Source: Pseudomonadales bacterium (GTDB lineage Bacteria > Pseudomonadota > Gammaproteobacteria > Pseudomonadales > Pseudohongiellaceae). Taken from it: 25,244 nucleotides of DNA. The notes beneath the pieces were generated by a model. It ran no database searches. It had not been told where the DNA came from and worked only from the letters and a program-made list of their open reading frames with translations. Where the stretch lies: contig JAKSCP010000119.1 of assembly GCA_022360535.1 (NCBI GenBank), positions 1 through 25,244 of the forward strand, read 5' to 3'. Below are positions 24,253-25,244 of the stretch, piece by piece. A program made the position numbers and the translations under genes. Position 1 is the stretch's first letter. Every line of letters starts with the position of its first letter.

Positions 24253-25244
24253 GTGAAAACCCTGGACATCACCCAGAGAAAGGCTAAACCGAATCTGCGT
24301 AGAGCCATTGCCTTGAGTAGTCTCTTGCTGGGTTTCTCTTCCTGTACTGTGCTGGAACAAAATCCGACTCCGACGGGAACAGGCGCAACTGCTGGTGTGT
24401 TTACTCAACCTGCGGCTACCCAGTCCCAAAGCAACACAAGTATTCCCGAGTTGCCATCTACCAGTTCAGAAGAGCAACAGGCATTGATTGATGCCATAAA
24501 CCGGCAAGGTCAGGTGGTTAGTTTTGGTGGCTACACAGAAGAAGTGCCAGCACCAGAAGTCATTGAGGGAGAAGATGTAGTCGAGCTCAACTATGAACAG
24601 GCTGAATTGCGCCTGGTGCTAGAAGAGCTTGCCAATGCTCTGGACGTTTCCATAGTTATTGACCCTACCATTGATACTCAAGTATCCATTCGCACTTCGC
24701 CCAATCGACCGCTGCAACGAGATGACATCTGGCCTCTGATGCGCCTGTTAAGTCGTGATGCGGGCGTAGTAATAGAACGCGCTGGCGATATTTACAATGC
24801 GCGTCGAGTTGCTTCGAATTTGACTTCAGAAATTGTTACCCCTGATACCTTAGGTGATGGAACTGCCGCACGAGTTATGCAGGTAACTCCGCTGGTTTAT
24901 GTTTCTACTGAAGCAGTTATTCAAGCAATCGAACCACTACTGCAACCCAACGGTGAGGTGAGGCAGCTGGGCGCCAGTAACCTGTTGCTTATCAGCGGAT
25001 CAGAATTTGACCTGGAAAGAGTGAATCAATTGTTGATGCTCATAGATGCTGACCCGTTCGTGAATCAAGGCATTCATCTCTATCAGCTAAGCAATGCCAA
25101 TGCCGCACAAGTTGCCGAGGAGTTGGCAGAAATTCTACAGCTCATCGAGGGCCCCAACCCTTCTTATCAGGTGCGCGGTATCGCGCGAATCAATGCTCTG
25201 CTGGTAACTGCGCCAGCCTCGCGTGGATTCGAAGAGATTTCGCG
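24253..25244 (+). CDS. gspD: Secretin GspD, N-terminal part, possible lipoprotein (cut by window edge)
   Basis: GspD forms the outer-membrane channel. About 330 codons are present from GTG at 24253, which follows GGAG by seven bases; an ATG two bases upstream is closed at once by TGA. The N-terminus has basic residues, then IALSSLLLGFSSC, a lipobox-like end with Cys31. A Pro/Thr/Ser-rich linker (32-100) precedes domain N0 (about 113-190, VVELNYEQAELRLVLEELA and later DIWPLMRLLSRDAG). N1 (about 212-270) and the start of N2 (about 276 onward, IHLYQLSNANAAQVAEEL) follow. The secretin barrel lies past the right edge. Order L-M-E-F-D in one operon supports type II secretion. A type IV pilus-like secretin such as MshL is less likely. 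Confidence 0.85.
   Translation, partial: MKTLDITQRKAKPNLRRAIALSSLLLGFSSCTVLEQNPTPTGTGATAGVFTQPAATQSQSNTSIPELPSTSSEEQQALIDAINRQGQVVSFGGYTEEVPAPEVIEGEDVVELNYEQAELRLVLEELANALDVSIVIDPTIDTQVSIRTSPNRPLQRDDIWPLMRLLSRDAGVVIERAGDIYNARRVASNLTSEIVTPDTLGDGTAARVMQVTPLVYVSTEAVIQAIEPLLQPNGEVRQLGASNLLLISGSEFDLERVNQLLMLIDADPFVNQGIHLYQLSNANAAQVAEELAEILQLIEGPNPSYQVRGIARINALLVTAPASRGFEEIS

Noticed and set aside
1..25244. CRISPR array, insertion sequence, prophage, tRNA or rRNA
   Set aside because: No regularly spaced identical repeats, no transposase or integrase frames, and no cloverleaf or rRNA-like segments were seen.

Overview
The window reads as a chromosomal segment of a Pseudomonas-related gammaproteobacterium, probably an aerobic, free-living (perhaps marine) lineage. 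It has mid-range GC and mostly housekeeping genes whose local orders match those near the replication origin in Pseudomonas: rsmB-fmt-def / LysM protein / dprA / hemF / aroE, and polA / engB / cytochrome c4 / dsbA. I cannot name a genus. No phage, transposase, CRISPR array, tRNA or rRNA was seen.

Region 1 (1-3314): a minus-strand translation-maturation operon (def, fmt, rsmB cut by the left edge) diverges from a secreted LysM protein. Region 2 (3430-6507): dprA (DNA uptake/recombination), hemF (aerobic heme synthesis) and aroE (shikimate pathway) on the plus strand. They end at a strong two-way terminator shared with the converging oxidase operon. Region 3 (6591-13727): a complete heme-copper terminal oxidase set. 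The minus-strand operon runs ctaC (subunit II carrying two cytochrome c domains), ctaD (subunit I, A1-type proton channels), two different subunit III genes and a subunit IV gene. Diverging from it are ctaB (heme O synthase) and a SCO copper chaperone. hemF and ctaB supply heme, SCO supplies copper, and the diheme cytochrome c4 at 17929 is a plausible electron donor. Region 4 (13959-19364): polA, an intergenic hairpin array, engB on the minus strand, cytochrome c4 and a DsbA-type oxidase. Region 5 (19678-25244): a type II secretion cluster in the order L-M-E-F-D, with the secretin cut by the right edge.

Two signals stand out. First, the polA product keeps its polymerase and 5' nuclease residues but has lost three of the four acidic residues of the 3'-5' proofreading site. 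Second, the roughly 350 bases between polA and engB are almost entirely built of hairpins. They form two tandem, diverged copies of one modular structure in which the stem sequences differ but pairing and some loops are kept, including a shared GCGCGG apical loop and ATCCCT-type hairpins. This looks like a mobile or regulatory structured-RNA/DNA element that I do not recognise. Smaller points are a possible lipoprotein secretin, a CSHC active site in DsbA, tandem Shine-Dalgarno-like repeats before the cytochrome c4 gene, and frequent GTG/TTG starts.
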